64,000 nt of DNA from Ariolimax columbianus (GCA_036924085.1 JAVGWX010000007.1:104896428-104960427); one strand, 5' to 3'; shown: positions 42,458 to 52,090, counted from the stretch's first letter. A program made the numbers and translations. Notes: a model not told the origin generated them from the sequence alone.

Positions 42458-43066
42458 TTATTGCAGGTGGGATATGATTCGGGCTCGCTTGCGGTAATGT
42501 TTTATGAATGCGTTAGCTGCCTGTGTTCTGGTCAGAATTTTCCCGCTCAGCTGTACTGCGATTTCGTGGTTCCTGCAGTCCTCGTTGTTTAGGGCTTTGG
42601 CTAGCCTCCATAGTTTTCTGCCGTCTTTGTCCAGATTTAGCGCTTCAGTTGTTTTTATCCAGATGTTTCTCGCTGAGCTATTTAGTGTTGTTTTGTACTT
42701 TGCTGCAATAGCTTTGTAGGAGATGTTAGCCTGTTTCGATCTTTCCATTTCTGCTCTTCCTCTGGCTTCTGTCAGTTGTTCTTCCAGTTCCTGAAGTTCT
42801 GCTGTCCAGTAAGGTTTGTAGTCTCTTCTTGCTCCTTGGGGTATTGATTCGAGGGCAGCTCTCAGGACAGCTTTGTTGAAGCTTTCGGCTAGTTCCCCGA
42901 TTCTTATATTTCGGATGTTAATCTGGCTGCAGTACATGTCAGACAGCGTTGAAAAGAGGTTCCAGTTTATTTTTTTGTAATTCCATCGGGGCAGTGGCTT
43001 ATTTTCTTGGGCTGTGTGTTCCATATTAATAACCAGCTTTATTGGTTTGTGAACACTGCCTGCCAA
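42458..43066 (-). CDS. LINE-H endonuclease-RT linker ORF
   Basis: A 202-codon open frame of unbiased composition: LPRWNYKKINWNLFSTLSDM, ELAESFNKAVLRAALESIPQ, RDYKPYWTAELQELEEQLTE, ARNIWIKTTEALNLDKDGRK and LWRLAKALNNED. The W-N-Y-x-K-x-x-W and K-x-Y-W-x-x-E-L blocks are characteristic of the linker between the AP endonuclease and RT of I/Jockey-type LINEs. It stops just before the 28-bp array. Upstream, 43067-43156 joins it to the endonuclease across one stop. Confidence 0.85.
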   Translation of the reverse strand: MAGSVHKPIKLVINMEHTAQENKPLPRWNYKKINWNLFSTLSDMYCSQINIRNIRIGELAESFNKAVLRAALESIPQGARRDYKPYWTAELQELEEQLTEARGRAEMERSKQANISYKAIAAKYKTTLNSSARNIWIKTTEALNLDKDGRKLWRLAKALNNEDCRNHEIAVQLSGKILTRTQAANAFIKHYRKRARIISHLQ

Positions 43067-43449
43067 TTGGTCTAGTACAACTCTGTTTATCTTGTGACTG
43101 ATGCCTCTTGTCGAAAATGCAAGGTCGCGTGTTGAGATGGACTGCCATCTTCTTGATTAAAAACAGGGCGCATCTTCTGCTATGTTAATGAGCTGTAGGT
43201 TACTATCGATTTCCCAGTCTTCCACTTCGGTGCCGCGTGTATCAGTATCCGTGTATCCACATCTTTCTGAGTGGCTATTGAAGTCTCCGACAAATACGCA
43301 ATTTGAGTGTTGCACCTCTATTGATGTCAGTGAGAGATCCTTATCTGGTGGGGGGGGGGGGGGGGGGCAGTACAGATTTATCACTCTCATGGTTTGTTCA
43401 TCTACACTGACATCGGCACCAATGATTTCAGTTTGGTTGCTTGTGTGAG

Positions 43450-44600
43450 CTGGGACTTCTCTGCATGGTAGAGAGTTTCTAGTTAGCGTGATCACTCCAC
43501 CTTTGTGGACTTCTCTGCATGGTAGAGAGTTTCTAGTTAGCATGATCACTCCACCTTTGTGGTCTTCTCTGCATGGTAGAGAGTTTCTAGTTAGCATGAT
43601 CACTCCACCTTTGTGGCCTTCTCTGCATGGTAGAGAGTTTCTAGTTAGCATGATCACTCCACCTTTGTGGCCTTCTCTGCATGGTAGAGAGTTTCTAGTT
43701 AGCATGATCACTCCACCTTTGTGGCCTTCTCTGCATGGTAGAGAGTTTCTAGTTAGCGTGATCACTCCACCTTTGTGGACTTCTCTGCATGTTAGAGAGT
43801 TTCTAGTTAGCGTGATCACTCCACCTTTGTGGCCTTCTCTGCATGTTAGAGAGTTTCTAGTTAGCATGATCACTCCACCTTTGTGGCCTTCTCTGCATGG
43901 TAGAGAGTTTCTAGTTAGCGTGATCACTCCACCTTTGTGGACTTCTCTGCATGGTAGAGAGTTTCTAGTTAGCATGATCACTCCACCTTTGTGGCCTTCT
44001 CTGCATGTTAGAGAGTTTCTAGTTAGCGTGATCACTCCACCTTTGTGGCCTTCTCTGCGTGGTAGAGAGTTTCTAGTTAGCATGATCACTCCACCTTTGT
44101 GGCCTTCTCTGCATGGTAGAGAGTTTCTAGTTAGCGTGATCACTCCACCTTTGTGGCCTTCTCTGCATGGTAGAGAGTTTCTAGTTAGCGTGATCACTCC
44201 ACCTTTGTGGACTTCTCTGCATGGTAGAGAGTTTCTAGTTAGCATGATCACTCCACCTTTGTGGCCTTCTCTGCATGGTAGAGAGTTTCTAGTTAGCGTG
44301 ATCACTCCACCTTTGTGGACTTCTCTGCATGGTAGAGAGTTTCTAGTTAGCATGATCACTCCACCTTTGTGGCCTTCTCTGCATGGTAGAGAGTTTCTAG
44401 TTAGCATGATCACTCCACCTTTGTGGCCTTCTCTGCATGGTAGAGAGTTTCTAGTTAGCATGATCACTCCACGTGTGTGGCCTTCTCTGCATGGTAGAGA
44501 GTTTCTAGTTAGCATGATCACTCCACCTTTGTGGCCTTCTCTGCATGGTAGAGAGTTTCTAATTAGCATGACCACTCCACCTTTGTGGCCCTCTCTGTCA
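43450..44600. repeat. 54-bp in-frame minisatellite in the endonuclease, about 21 copies
   Basis: Units of TTCTCTGCATGGTAGAGAGT, TTCTAGTTAGCATGATCACT and CCACCTTTGTGGCC, with CATG/CGTG, GGCC/GGAC and GGTAG/GTTAG variants. Translates on the minus strand as CREGHKGGVIMLTRNSLP. The antisense frame is also open, which is a property of the unit. Confidence 0.97.
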
Positions 44601-44629
44601 AGCCGAAGGGTTTCGTATCCTCGTATCAG

Positions 44630-44880
44630 GAACCCATGATTTGGGTTCAGGTGGGTCTCTTGGATGTATCAGGAACCCATGATTTGGGTTCAGGTGGGTC
44701 TCTTGGATGTATCAGGAACCCATGATTTGGGTTCAGGTGGGTCTCTTGGATGTATCAGGAACCCATGATTTGGGTTAAGGTGGGTCTCTTGGATGTATCA
44801 GGAACCCATGATTTGGGTTCAGGTGGGTCTCTTGGTTGTATCAGGAACCCATGATTTATGTTTAGGTGGGTCTCTTGGAT
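44630..44880. repeat. 43-bp minisatellite in the endonuclease, 6 copies
   Basis: Units of ATCAGGAACCCATGATTTGG, GTTCAGGTGGGTCTCTTGGA and TGT, from the ETHLNINHGFLI codons. The non-triplet period breaks the frame. Confidence 0.95.
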
Positions 44881-45351
44881 GCAAGCAATGTCAATGCTTT
44901 CCTCATGGAGTTTGTGAGCGAGCGGTAACTTCTTATTTAGGACACCCTCTGCATTCCATTGAAGTATATTTTGAGTCCTTCTCTTTGTGTTTTGGTCAGT
45001 AGTGGTTTCCCTAGCTGTCCGTGCCCTGGCTCCAGGGAGGTAGGAGACCGCCAGTAGCATTTTGTGAACCCCTTCGAGGCGGGGGTCTAGGACTCATCCC
45101 ACCTGGCGGGACACCTTGGGTCGAGCACCATCTCGTTGAGTCATTTTGGTGTCCGTCATCATTAAACGTACTGTAGCCCAGTGCCTCCGACTTCAGCATG
45201 CATTTGTTCGGGGCCGCCTCCCTAGCCCTTGGCTGTCCCCAGCCTGCCTGCAGGGCAGCAGTTGTTTGGGTTCACAGTTGTCTCTCCTAGGAAAGCTGTC
45301 GTACACGACTGTCGGATCTTCCCTATCCAGATTTTGATCAATTTTTCCATC

Positions 45352-45580
45352 TCGTTGTGCGGGCGTCAGTCAGGGATGTTGTGCGGGCGTCAGTCAGGGA
45401 TGTTGTGCGGGCGTCAGTCAGGGATGTTGTGTGGGCGTCAGTCAGGGATGTTGTGCGGGCGTCAGTCAGGGATGTTGTGCGGGCGTCAGTCAGGGATGTT
45501 GTGTGGGCGTCAGTCAGGGATGTTGTGCGGGCGTCAGTCAGGGATGTTGTGCGGGCGTCAGTCAGGGATGTTGTGCTCCT
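45352..45580. repeat. 24-bp minisatellite near a possible ORF1 end, 9-10 copies
   Basis: Units of GGGATGTTGTGCGGGCGTCA followed by GTCA. The triplet-multiple period keeps all frames open (TTSLTDAR on the LINE strand). Upstream DNA (45350-45060, minus) reads KIRQSCTTAFLGE-type sequence that may be the tail of ORF1. Confidence 0.93.
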
Positions 45581-46287
45581 CCCATGCATCATAGGATTTG
45601 CGTCCTGGTTTTCCTCTGCGATTGCTCACGTAGTTTAGCCGACCAGTCAAAGCCGTTGCCCGGGGGGTGTCGCTGCTGTTTGTTAGCAGACTCTAGGAGC
45701 CATACGTGAGTTAGACAGGACCGGGGGGGGGGGGGGTAGCAAACCCCACTGTTTGCCCAGGCCGTTATTCTAACTTAAAACATTATCACACTCATCCATA
45801 TCAATCATGGCCACACACTGAAAATAATACAGCACACAGCAGATGGCATATTTATTATATAATACTCAACCAGAAAAATGAGCAGTGAAATTACAAACAC
45901 AGTACAATACATATCATCTGAACTAAATATTCCTATATTATATATATGTTAATATAAATATTAAACTAAAGCGGACATTTTAAGCATAAGCTATTGATGG
46001 AATTCCCAACTATTTAAACCCAGTTATATTGCCTTACTCCCATCACACACACATCTCTTTAACTGCATCCCCCACACCTTATCAAATACTCTTCCTCACT
46101 CAAATCCCCTCAGGCGGGCGATCTGGACATACCTCGTTCACAATGTGTCCTGCTTACAAACACACGTTCAGATTATCTATTAATACAAAACTCACACACC
46201 TATTTGAGCGATCCTGTTCTATAACTAACATTCGTGCAACAGTTTATCAATCGCTCCTATATCTAAGCTAAACATACTATCTAAATT

Positions 46288-46331
<44 letters not shown>

Positions 46332-46774
46332 TCTCTATCCAGCCTCCTATCCATCCAGCCTCCTGAGCTAAACTTTGTCTCGAGTTATATACACTCAAGC
46401 AAAGTCAGAGCTTGACCAATGGATCTCAGGGGATGGCTCTATTCAGTCTTATTGGAACGAAATACTTTGCACACCTGTCACTGATCTATCGAAGCAAGCT
46501 CCGTTGCCAATACGTCTGTCACTCATCATTCTCCCCCTACCCAAATCGGAAGACCACTGCTCCCCTGCTACCTGTCCACATTCTTTGCCCCAACTCTGTT
46601 CTCCTTTGTTGAGACGGTGAGTGACATTGACACGCATTCAGGTACCTTTGAGCTTTAACATGTTCAGGTACCTTTGTTATCAGCAACCACATCACCCCTG
46701 TCCTAAACTCTCTTGCTCCGGCGGGAACTGTTACAGGGGAACCAAGTAGGATCCAGACCATCCTTTTTTGTTAG
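45581..46774 (-). other. LINE-H 5' region between monomers and ORF2
   Basis: No clear ORF1 product is readable. Contains a G15 run (45722-45736), AT-rich stretches and a (TC)n microsatellite (46283-46330). The minus frame at 46637-46449 is open but has no motif I know. ORF1 may have decayed here or this may be 5' UTR. Confidence 0.4.
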
Positions 46775-47570
46775 GAAGTGACTGCCTCTTGCCGCGAGGT
46801 GCCATCCCTTACACGCTCTTGCCCTAGGAAGTGACTGCCTCTTGCCTTGAGGTGCTATCCCATACACGCTCCTGCCCTAGGACGTGACTGCCTCTTGCTT
46901 TGAGGTGCCATCCATTTCACGCTCCTGCCCTAGGAAGTGACTGCCTCTTGCCGTGAGGTGCCATCCCTTACACGCTCCTGCCCTAGGAAGTGACTGCCTC
47001 TTGCCTTGAGGTGCCATCCCTTACACGCTCCTGCCATAGGAAGTGACTGCCTCTTGCCGTGATGTGCCATCCCTTACACGCTCTTGCCATAGGAACTGAC
47101 TGCCTCTTGCCGCGAGTTGCCATCCCTTACACGCTCCTGCCATAGGAACTGACTGCCTCTTGCCGCGAGGTGCCATCCCTTACACGCTCCTGCCATAGGA
47201 ACTGACTGCCTCTTGCCGCGAGGTGCCATCCCTTACACGCTCTTGCCATAGGAACTGACTGCCTCTTGCCGCGAGGTGCCATCCCTTACACGCTCCTGCC
47301 CTAGGAAGTGACTGCCTCTTGCCGCGAGGGGCCATCCCTTACACGCTCCTGCCCTAGGAAGTGACTGCCTCTTGCCGCGAGGTGCCATCCCTTACTCGCT
47401 CCTGCCCTAGGAACTGACTGCCTCTTGCCGCGAGTTGCCATCCCTTACACGCTCCTGCCCTAGGAAGTGACTGCCTCTTGCCGCGAGGTGCCATCCCTTA
47501 CACGCTCCTGCCCTAGGAAGTGACTGCCTCTTGCCGCGAGGTGCCATCCCTTACACGCTCCTGCCCTACC
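46775..47570. repeat. 53-bp 5' monomer array of the LINE, about 15 copies
   Basis: Units of CTAGGAAGTGACTGCCTCTT, GCCGCGAGGTGCCATCCCTT and ACACGCTCCTGCC, with CCTAGG/CATAGG and CGCGAG/CGTGAG/TTGAG variants. CpG-containing and directly at the 5' end of the element, inside the target-site duplication. The arrangement resembles the promoter monomers of mouse L1, but promoter activity is inference. Confidence 0.93.
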
Positions 47571-47589
47571 CCTCACCCCACCCCCACCC
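47571..47589 (-). other. G-rich 5' terminus of the LINE
   Basis: On the LINE strand the element starts with runs of four to five G separated by single T (GGGGGTGGGGGTGGGG), then GAGGGG and AGGG. Four or more G-runs with short loops could form a G-quadruplex. Confidence 0.7.
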
Positions 47590-47602
47590 CCTACATGGTA
47601 TT
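47590..47602. repeat. Target-site duplication, right copy
   Basis: CCTACATGGTATT, continuing into GAGAGAGGAGCGCTGG as in the uninterrupted 58-bp units at 38985-39124. Confidence 0.9.
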
Positions 47603-47690
47603 GAGAGAGGAGCGCTGGACACAAGAGACTTTGACGATGTTATTGAAGCAGTTGCTGCCGTAAAAGCCAAGAAAATAAATCTCTTGTAAA
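47603..47690 (+). pseudogene. hAT-like transposase C-terminus beyond the LINE
   Basis: Across the duplication the reading continues as IERGALDTRDFDDVIEAVAA, then VKAKKINLL and a TAA stop near 47688. The pattern S-L-x-x-I-E-R...D-x-D-D-V-I-D-x-F-A-x-x-K-A-R-K is the end of the hAT dimerisation domain in ZMYM1/DUF4371-type proteins. The downstream 47690-47830 is AT-rich and may hold the element's 3' terminal region. Confidence 0.7.
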
Positions 47691-47829
47691 CTTGTTAAAT
47701 AATCATTATAATTCAAATTCTTCTCTGCTAGTCTATGGTCATAGTGTTATATTTGTTTTGTATTTAACAGTAGTTTAGCCAAAACTGACGGTCATGTTTA
47801 GTTAATTGTTAATCTTGTAAATATCTAAA

Positions 47830-49070
47830 CATCTAACTATCTATCTATGTTCTTTGCGCGCCAAATGCGGCGCATCAGGCAGAAACAAATGATCGTCAGT
47901 TGGAACGGTGTGACGCCACTGTCTTTAGATCTTGTATGGCCCATGGTTGAGCCCTATCGGTTGATTGTTCTGAGTGTTTCCTTGGGTCTCCCTCTTTTCC
48001 AAACGCCCCTTGGTGTCCATTCGAGTGCTTGCAATGGAAAACGGTTATTGTTCATTTTAAAGACATGTTCGATGTATGTCCATCGTTTTTTTCCCTGATG
48101 ATTGTCGACACGTATAGTTGGTTTGTCTCTGTTCTTATCTAGTCATTAGTTATAGACTTGTCCCAGTGTATATTCAATAATTTTCTTAAACATTTATTTT
48201 CAAAGATATTTAGTTTGTTTTCCAGCGCTTTTGTTGTCTTCCAGCTTTCACATGCACCAGTCAGGACTGATATTACGAATGAGTTGAATAGTCTGTGCTT
48301 GGTATGTTTGCTCGGTGTCGTTGATTTCCAGATGTTGGTGAGCTGATTAAAGGCGCACGAGGCCCTAGCAATTCAAGTGGAACTTTATATTGTGACATCT
48401 CCGTCTTGTGTCATGTTGCTCCACAGATATGTGTAGTGTTGGACATGTTGTAGAGATTTCCCCTGTAGCTTGATATCATCCGTTGTGGTTGTGGAAGCCA
48501 TGCTTTTCGTCTTTGATGCGTTTACTTGAAGTCCTATCTGCTCTGACCATTGGCATAGTCTATATTCTTGTGTTTTTTCAATAGTGGTACTTAGTGGCGT
48601 TAGGTCGTCTGCAAAATCAAGATCTTGTAAGCTCGTATTATCTGTCCATTTTATGCCTACATGCTTATCATGGGCATATTGTTTCATAATCCAATCTATA
48701 GCTATGCTAAAAAGTAGAGCTGATAAAATACATCCCTGTTTTAGACCTGTTTTTATGTTAAGCCATTCAGTGTTGCCTTTGGTTGTTTGAACACAGCGTC
48801 GTAAATTTTCATATAAGGCCTCGATAACATTTCTGAATTTTGAGGGTAGACCATAGTTCTTTAGAATTTTCCATAATGTTGGTCGGTGTAGACTGTGAAA
48901 GCCTTCTGGAAGTAAATGAAGTTGATGATTAGTGGGAATTGCATCTCCACTGATTCTTCTATGATAGTTCTGAGTGTGACAATGTGATCAATGGAAGAAC
49001 GCTTTGGTCTAAAGCCAGCCGGCGTGGGGCCATGGGAAGGGGAGAGGGGGGGGGGGGCACTGCAATAATG
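47830..49070 (-). mobile_element. RTE-like EN-RT LINE relic, RT to C-terminus
   Basis: Minus strand: AGFRPKRSSIDHIVTLRTII (49025), INFIYFQKAFTVYTDQHYGK across a break, LKQGCILSALLFSIAIDWIM (48770-48700, frame-shifted) and DLDFADDLTPLSTTIEKTQE (48620). Then GLQVNASKTKSMA, YTYLWSNMTQDGDV, VLTGACESWKTTKALENKLN (48240) and WTPRGVWKRGRPKET (47960). FADD is intact but the frame is broken at least four times. The W-x-P-x-G-x-x-K-R-G-R-P-K-x-T end is RTE-type. A G12 run at 49047-49058 sits at its 5' edge. Confidence 0.78.
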
Positions 49071-49084
49071 TAAATCGTCAATCT

Positions 49085-49837
49085 TGTGATAATCATAGGC
49101 GAATCTCCCTCCTGGAAAAATTCTAGCTCGTGTCTTGCTCAACCGCTCATCTCGAAGCTACTCCCAGAGAGTCAATGTGGTTTCCGAGCTGGTCGTGGGA
49201 CAGTTGATATGATTTGTGCAGCTTGTCAAATCAAAGAGAAATGTCAGGAATATTATCGTGATCTGTACACGACTTTTGTTGACCTGATCCAGGCCTCTGA
49301 CACCGCCAGCAGGGTGAGCTGTACACGACTTTTGTTGACCTGACTCAGGCCTCTGACACCGCCAGCAGGGTGAGCTGTACACGGCTTTTGTTGACCTGAC
49401 CCAGGCCTCTGACACCGCCAGCAGGGTGAGCTGTACACGACTTTTGTTGACCTGACTCAGGCCTCTGACACCGCCAGCAGGGTGAGCTGTACACGACTTT
49501 TGTTTACCTGACCCAGGCCTCTGACACCGCCAGCAGGGTGAGCTGTACACGACTTTTGTTTACCTGACCCAGGCCTCTGACACCGCCAGCAGGGTGAGCT
49601 GTACACGACTTTTGTTGACCTGACTCAGGCCTCTGACACCGCCAGCAGGGTGAGCTGTACACGACTTTTGTTGACCTGACTCAGGCCTCTGACACCGCCA
49701 GCAGGGTGAGCTGTACATGACTTTTGTTTACCTGACCCAGGCCTCTGACACCGCCAGTAGGGACGGACTCTGGAAAATCATGGTGAAATTCGGTTGTCCC
49801 AGAAAATGCATCACAGTTGTCGATCAGTTTCTGCCGC
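49085..49837 (+). mobile_element. LINE-Z RT fragment with 56-bp array
   Basis: Starts near AGKILARVLLNR (frame-shifted, 49110), then LISKLLPESQCGFRAGRGTV, DMICAACQIKEKCQEYYRDL and YTTFVDLIQASDTAS (49150-49300). The last block is repeated by a 56-bp array, after which RDGLWKIMVKFGCPRKCITV (49760-49830) continues the RT. The usual T-K-A-F-D is Q-A-S-D. A LINE-H 3' end then cuts it at 49838. Inactive. Confidence 0.82.
49300..49760. repeat. 56-bp minisatellite inside LINE-Z RT, 8-9 copies
   Basis: Units of GCTGTACACGACTTTTGTTG, ACCTGACTCAGGCCTCTGAC and ACCGCCAGCAGGGTGA, encoding LYTTFVDLTQASDTASR. The 56-bp period shifts the frame each time. Confidence 0.96.
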
Positions 49838-50145
49838 TTCTTCATTCCTCATCAGTTCAAGGTCCTTGTCTCTCTTGCATCCTCAGATCAAGGTCCTTGT
49901 CTCTCTTACATCCCCATATCAAGGTCCCAGTTTCTCTTACATCCCCATATCAAGGTCCCAGTTTCTCTTACATCCCCAGATCAAGGTTCCAGTTTCTCTT
50001 ACATCCCCAGATCAAGGTCCCAGTTTTTCTTACATCCTCATATCAATCTTCCGGCTTTTCTTACAAAGGACATCAGTGTGTGTAAGTCTGTTTTATCTCC
50101 ATACAGCTTTTGTCTCATATCTGTCTCTCGAGGACTGCATATCGT
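49838..50145 (-). mobile_element. LINE-H 3' end with 31-bp 3'-UTR array
   Basis: On the plus strand, TCATCCTCAGATC-type units (about six, 49858-50050) are followed by TTCTTACAAAGGACATCAGT and CTCCATACAGCTTTTGTCTC. Reverse-complemented, these match 1340-1505 of LINE-H copy 1: the end of the coding region, the 31-bp array, then a short GAATGAAGAAG tail at 49838-49848. An extremely 5'-truncated insertion into the LINE-Z RT. Confidence 0.78.
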
Positions 50146-50159
50146 GTGGATCTCGAATG

Positions 50160-50350
50160 GACTTTGTCTGGTCAGAGTACTGTGACCTCTGTCACTGTGT
50201 CTGTTCAGAGTACTGTGCCCTCTGTCACTTTGTCTGGTCAGAGTACAGTGGACTGTGTCACTTAACTTTGTCTAATCAGAGTACTATGGCCTCTGTCAGT
50301 TTGTCTGGTTAGAGTACCGTGGCCTCTGTCACCTTGTCTAGTCAGAGTAC
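50160..50350. repeat. About 33-bp array, 6 copies
   Basis: Units of TTTGTCTGGTCAGAGTACTG followed by TGACCTCTGTCAC, with drift between copies. Confidence 0.85.
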
Positions 50351-50660
50351 TGTGAGGTTGGACCCGTGATCTCTGAGTAGTGAGGTCGGACCCCTGATCT
50401 CTGGGCGGTGAGGTCTAACCCCTGATCTCTGGGTAGTGATGTCGGACTCCTGATCTCTTGGTAGTGATGTAGGACCCCTGATCTCTGGGTAGTGATGTTG
50501 GACCCCTGATCTCTGGGTAGTGATGTCGGACCCCTGATCTCTGGGTAGTGAGGTCGGACCCCTGATCTCTGGGTAGAGAGGTCGGACCCCTGATCTCTGG
50601 GTAGTGATGTTGGACCCCTGATCTCTGGGCAGTGATGTCGGACCCCTGATCTCTGGACAG
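50350..50660. repeat. 28-bp minisatellite, 11 copies
   Basis: Units of GACCCCTGATCTCTGGGTAG followed by TGATGTCG. Confidence 0.93.
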
Positions 50661-51029
50661 TAAGATAGAAAAGAATATGCTTAACGGCCGCTGCCAGGAG
50701 AAAATAAAAAATGCTAGTTTAAAATGTAGCCATAATATTTGTATCTTTCCCCAGCCTGGTAAGCTGTAGGAAGTTGAAAATACCAACTACGGAAAGCCGA
50801 TAGCATTCGGTTAACTGGCAACAGACATTAACATGTATGTTTAAATACCAGGATTGCAAGTAATCCAACTATACTGAGATGACTTGTGTCATATAGGTCA
50901 ATTGCACATTTAGGGTAGATGCTAGTTTATTTGACTAAACATATGGACAGAAAGTTGCACCACTAATTATAAGCTGGAGACAAACGATGTTTGGAGACCA
51001 CCACTAGATCGTTGTGACATTGAGGTAAC
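50661..51029. other. No recognisable gene
   Basis: Unique sequence without motif-bearing ORFs. Confidence 0.4.
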
Positions 51030-51115
51030 ATATAGTGCCGCTGTGGTCGAGAGGTAAGACACTCTCCACTCAAAGTGATGCACACGAAGGAATGTTTCAA
51101 GCCACTCCTGGTCTC
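51030..51115 (+). mobile_element. Possible tRNA-derived SINE head
   Basis: GTGCCGCTGTGGTCGAGAGG at 51033 contains TGGTCGAGAGG, which fits the pol III box A consensus. About 50 bp on, TGTTTCAAGCC is a degenerate box B. The 86-bp region resembles the 5' part of tRNA-derived SINEs. It cannot fold into a standard tRNA that I could draw, so it is not called a tRNA gene. No second copy is visible in the window. Confidence 0.35.
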
Positions 51116-51254
51116 AAGGAAGGTAGGACCAAAGTAGTTGCATACTGAGTGACCTCTCGACTAATGTCATGCCACTAGGACAACGTAGCTCTGGATCAGA
51201 GAGTGAATTTGATGACCAGCGCAGTTTCTTCCTCCCTATAATCCATAAAATCAT

Positions 51255-51490
51255 GCACACACAGTTGCAGAAGACCCAAATCGGATGGGCAAGCCAGACA
51301 ACCGCATCCTCAAACAACTAATGCATGGCGAGCTTAAAGAGGGAATGTGTATGGTCGATGGGTAAAAGAAGAGCTTCAAAGAATGCTTCAAAATATCCTT
51401 GCTAGGCTACAACTTCGATGTCAACTCACGTTGGGTGCGAAGGGCCACCCGTGATAACACAACATGTCTGATGATGTCGTCATCATCTCT
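51255..51490 (+). mobile_element. LINE-Z C-terminal fragment
   Basis: One frame reads MGKPDNRILKQLMHGELKEG, then KKSFKECFKISLLGYNFDVN and RWVRRATRD. It aligns with LINE-Z copy 5 (LPKKLLYGELR, KKRFKDCLKDSLKSCQIDV). The zinc finger is replaced by a TGATGTCGTCATCATCTCTT 3' UTR end seen in such elements. Truncated and frame-broken. Confidence 0.65.
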
Positions 51491-51802
51491 TGCGATGGAC
51501 AGCTAACTTTTCAGTTCCAGAGTAGCCACTCCTCAATTATTGCGAGAACCGTCGTTCTCCAGTCGCCGTGCAGAGACTAGTTGAGAAGCCCTTTCCACGG
51601 CTGGCCCTGAAGGACCTGCCATCTTGGAACAGATCTCCTCACTTTTTGGCTCCAGCCTCCATATCAGAACTGGCACAGTCATGCGCGTGCGCGCTTAAAG
51701 CTACCGAGTTGGCTCGCTGTAAAAAATAGGTACGTGTTTGTCCTAATTTGTGAATTACTTGCTATTTTTAAATAAGGTAGTACACTCTTAAGGCCACTTA
51801 CA

Positions 51803-52090
51803 GTCAACTCTGATTTTTGCTTGTACACACAGCACACAAAAAGTGTTTCTGGGAAGGAATTGTTTTATTGTTTTGGTCAGCTTGGAGAATTCAAATTGGC
51901 TTGTGCGAGTAAGTGCTGTGGCTGATTTCCGCGTCACGCCCGTCCTGACTGCCATTTCCGACAAGACGTCCTCCATTTGTGCGGTCGCCTCACCGAGATC
52001 CTGGATACGGTCAACATACACTGGCCGCTCCTCGCCTCCATATCTTGTAGGTAGTGGTCCAGATTGAATGTTTTGGTTAACTATTGACAT
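51803..52090 (-). CDS. Orphan exon encoding an unknown helical protein start
   Basis: An ATG at 52090 opens a frame of about 96 codons before a candidate donor GACT|GTAAGT at 51801; if unspliced it ends four codons later. Composition is normal for a protein: GPLPTRYGGEERPVYVDRIQ, DLGEATAQMEDVLSEMAVRT, KSATALTRTSQFEFSKLTKT. It is predicted by eye to be helical after residue 25 and has no signal peptide. It has no resemblance to the transposons here. I do not recognise the family. The region upstream of the ATG is moderately GC-rich. It could be exon 1 of a host gene that continues to the left, but I found no acceptor-linked second exon. Confidence 0.45.

Larger units (their letters stand above)
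43157..45060 (-). pseudogene. LINE-H AP-endonuclease with in-frame 54-bp amplification
   Basis: It begins near 44960 with ILQWNAEGVLNKK and IDIACIQETHLNINH, the catalytic N and E of AP endonucleases. A 43-bp array then breaks the frame, and the frame resumes in the 54-bp array (43450-44600), where GHKGGVIMLTRNSLPC is repeated about 21 times in a single open frame. After the array come EIIGADVSVDEQTMRVINLY, CPPPPPPPDKDL and VFVGDFNSHSERCGY (the G-D-F-N motif), then the C-terminus. The proline run comes from a 17-nt homopolymer at 43350. The histidine region (S-D-H) near the end is not clear. The repeat-bearing ORF spans 472 codons with no stop. Confidence 0.85.
39125..47589 (-). mobile_element. 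Near full-length 8.5-kb LINE-H with 13-bp target-site duplication
   Basis: Flanked by perfect CCTACATGGTATT at 39112-39124 and 47590-47602. On the minus strand, 5' to 3': a G-rich start; about 15 copies of a 53-bp monomer (47570-46775); a spacer (46770-45600) with a TC microsatellite; a possible ORF1 end with an array (45580-45060); endonuclease (45060-43157) with two arrays; linker (43066-42458); array (42415-41605); RT (41622-40650); thumb and RNase H (40615-39152); and a 3' UTR ending GAAGAAGAAGAAGAAT. YADD is intact. It differs from the other LINE-H copies in being untruncated. Frame breaks at non-triplet arrays, and an altered RNase H Asp, make present activity unlikely. Confidence 0.9.

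Noticed and set aside
43488..44639. 383-codon plus-strand ORF (ITPPLWPSLHGREFLVS repeats)
   Set aside because: Antisense of the 54-bp endonuclease array. The sense frame connects to endonuclease motifs on both sides and this one does not.
45060..45350. Intact ORF1 of the full-length LINE-H
   Set aside because: Only short frames between stops are seen, with no zinc knuckle or RRM-like motif, so I could not call an ORF1 product.
51030..51115. Functional tRNA gene
   Set aside because: Box A fits but box B is degenerate and spaced too far, and no acceptor stem closes. A SINE head is more likely.
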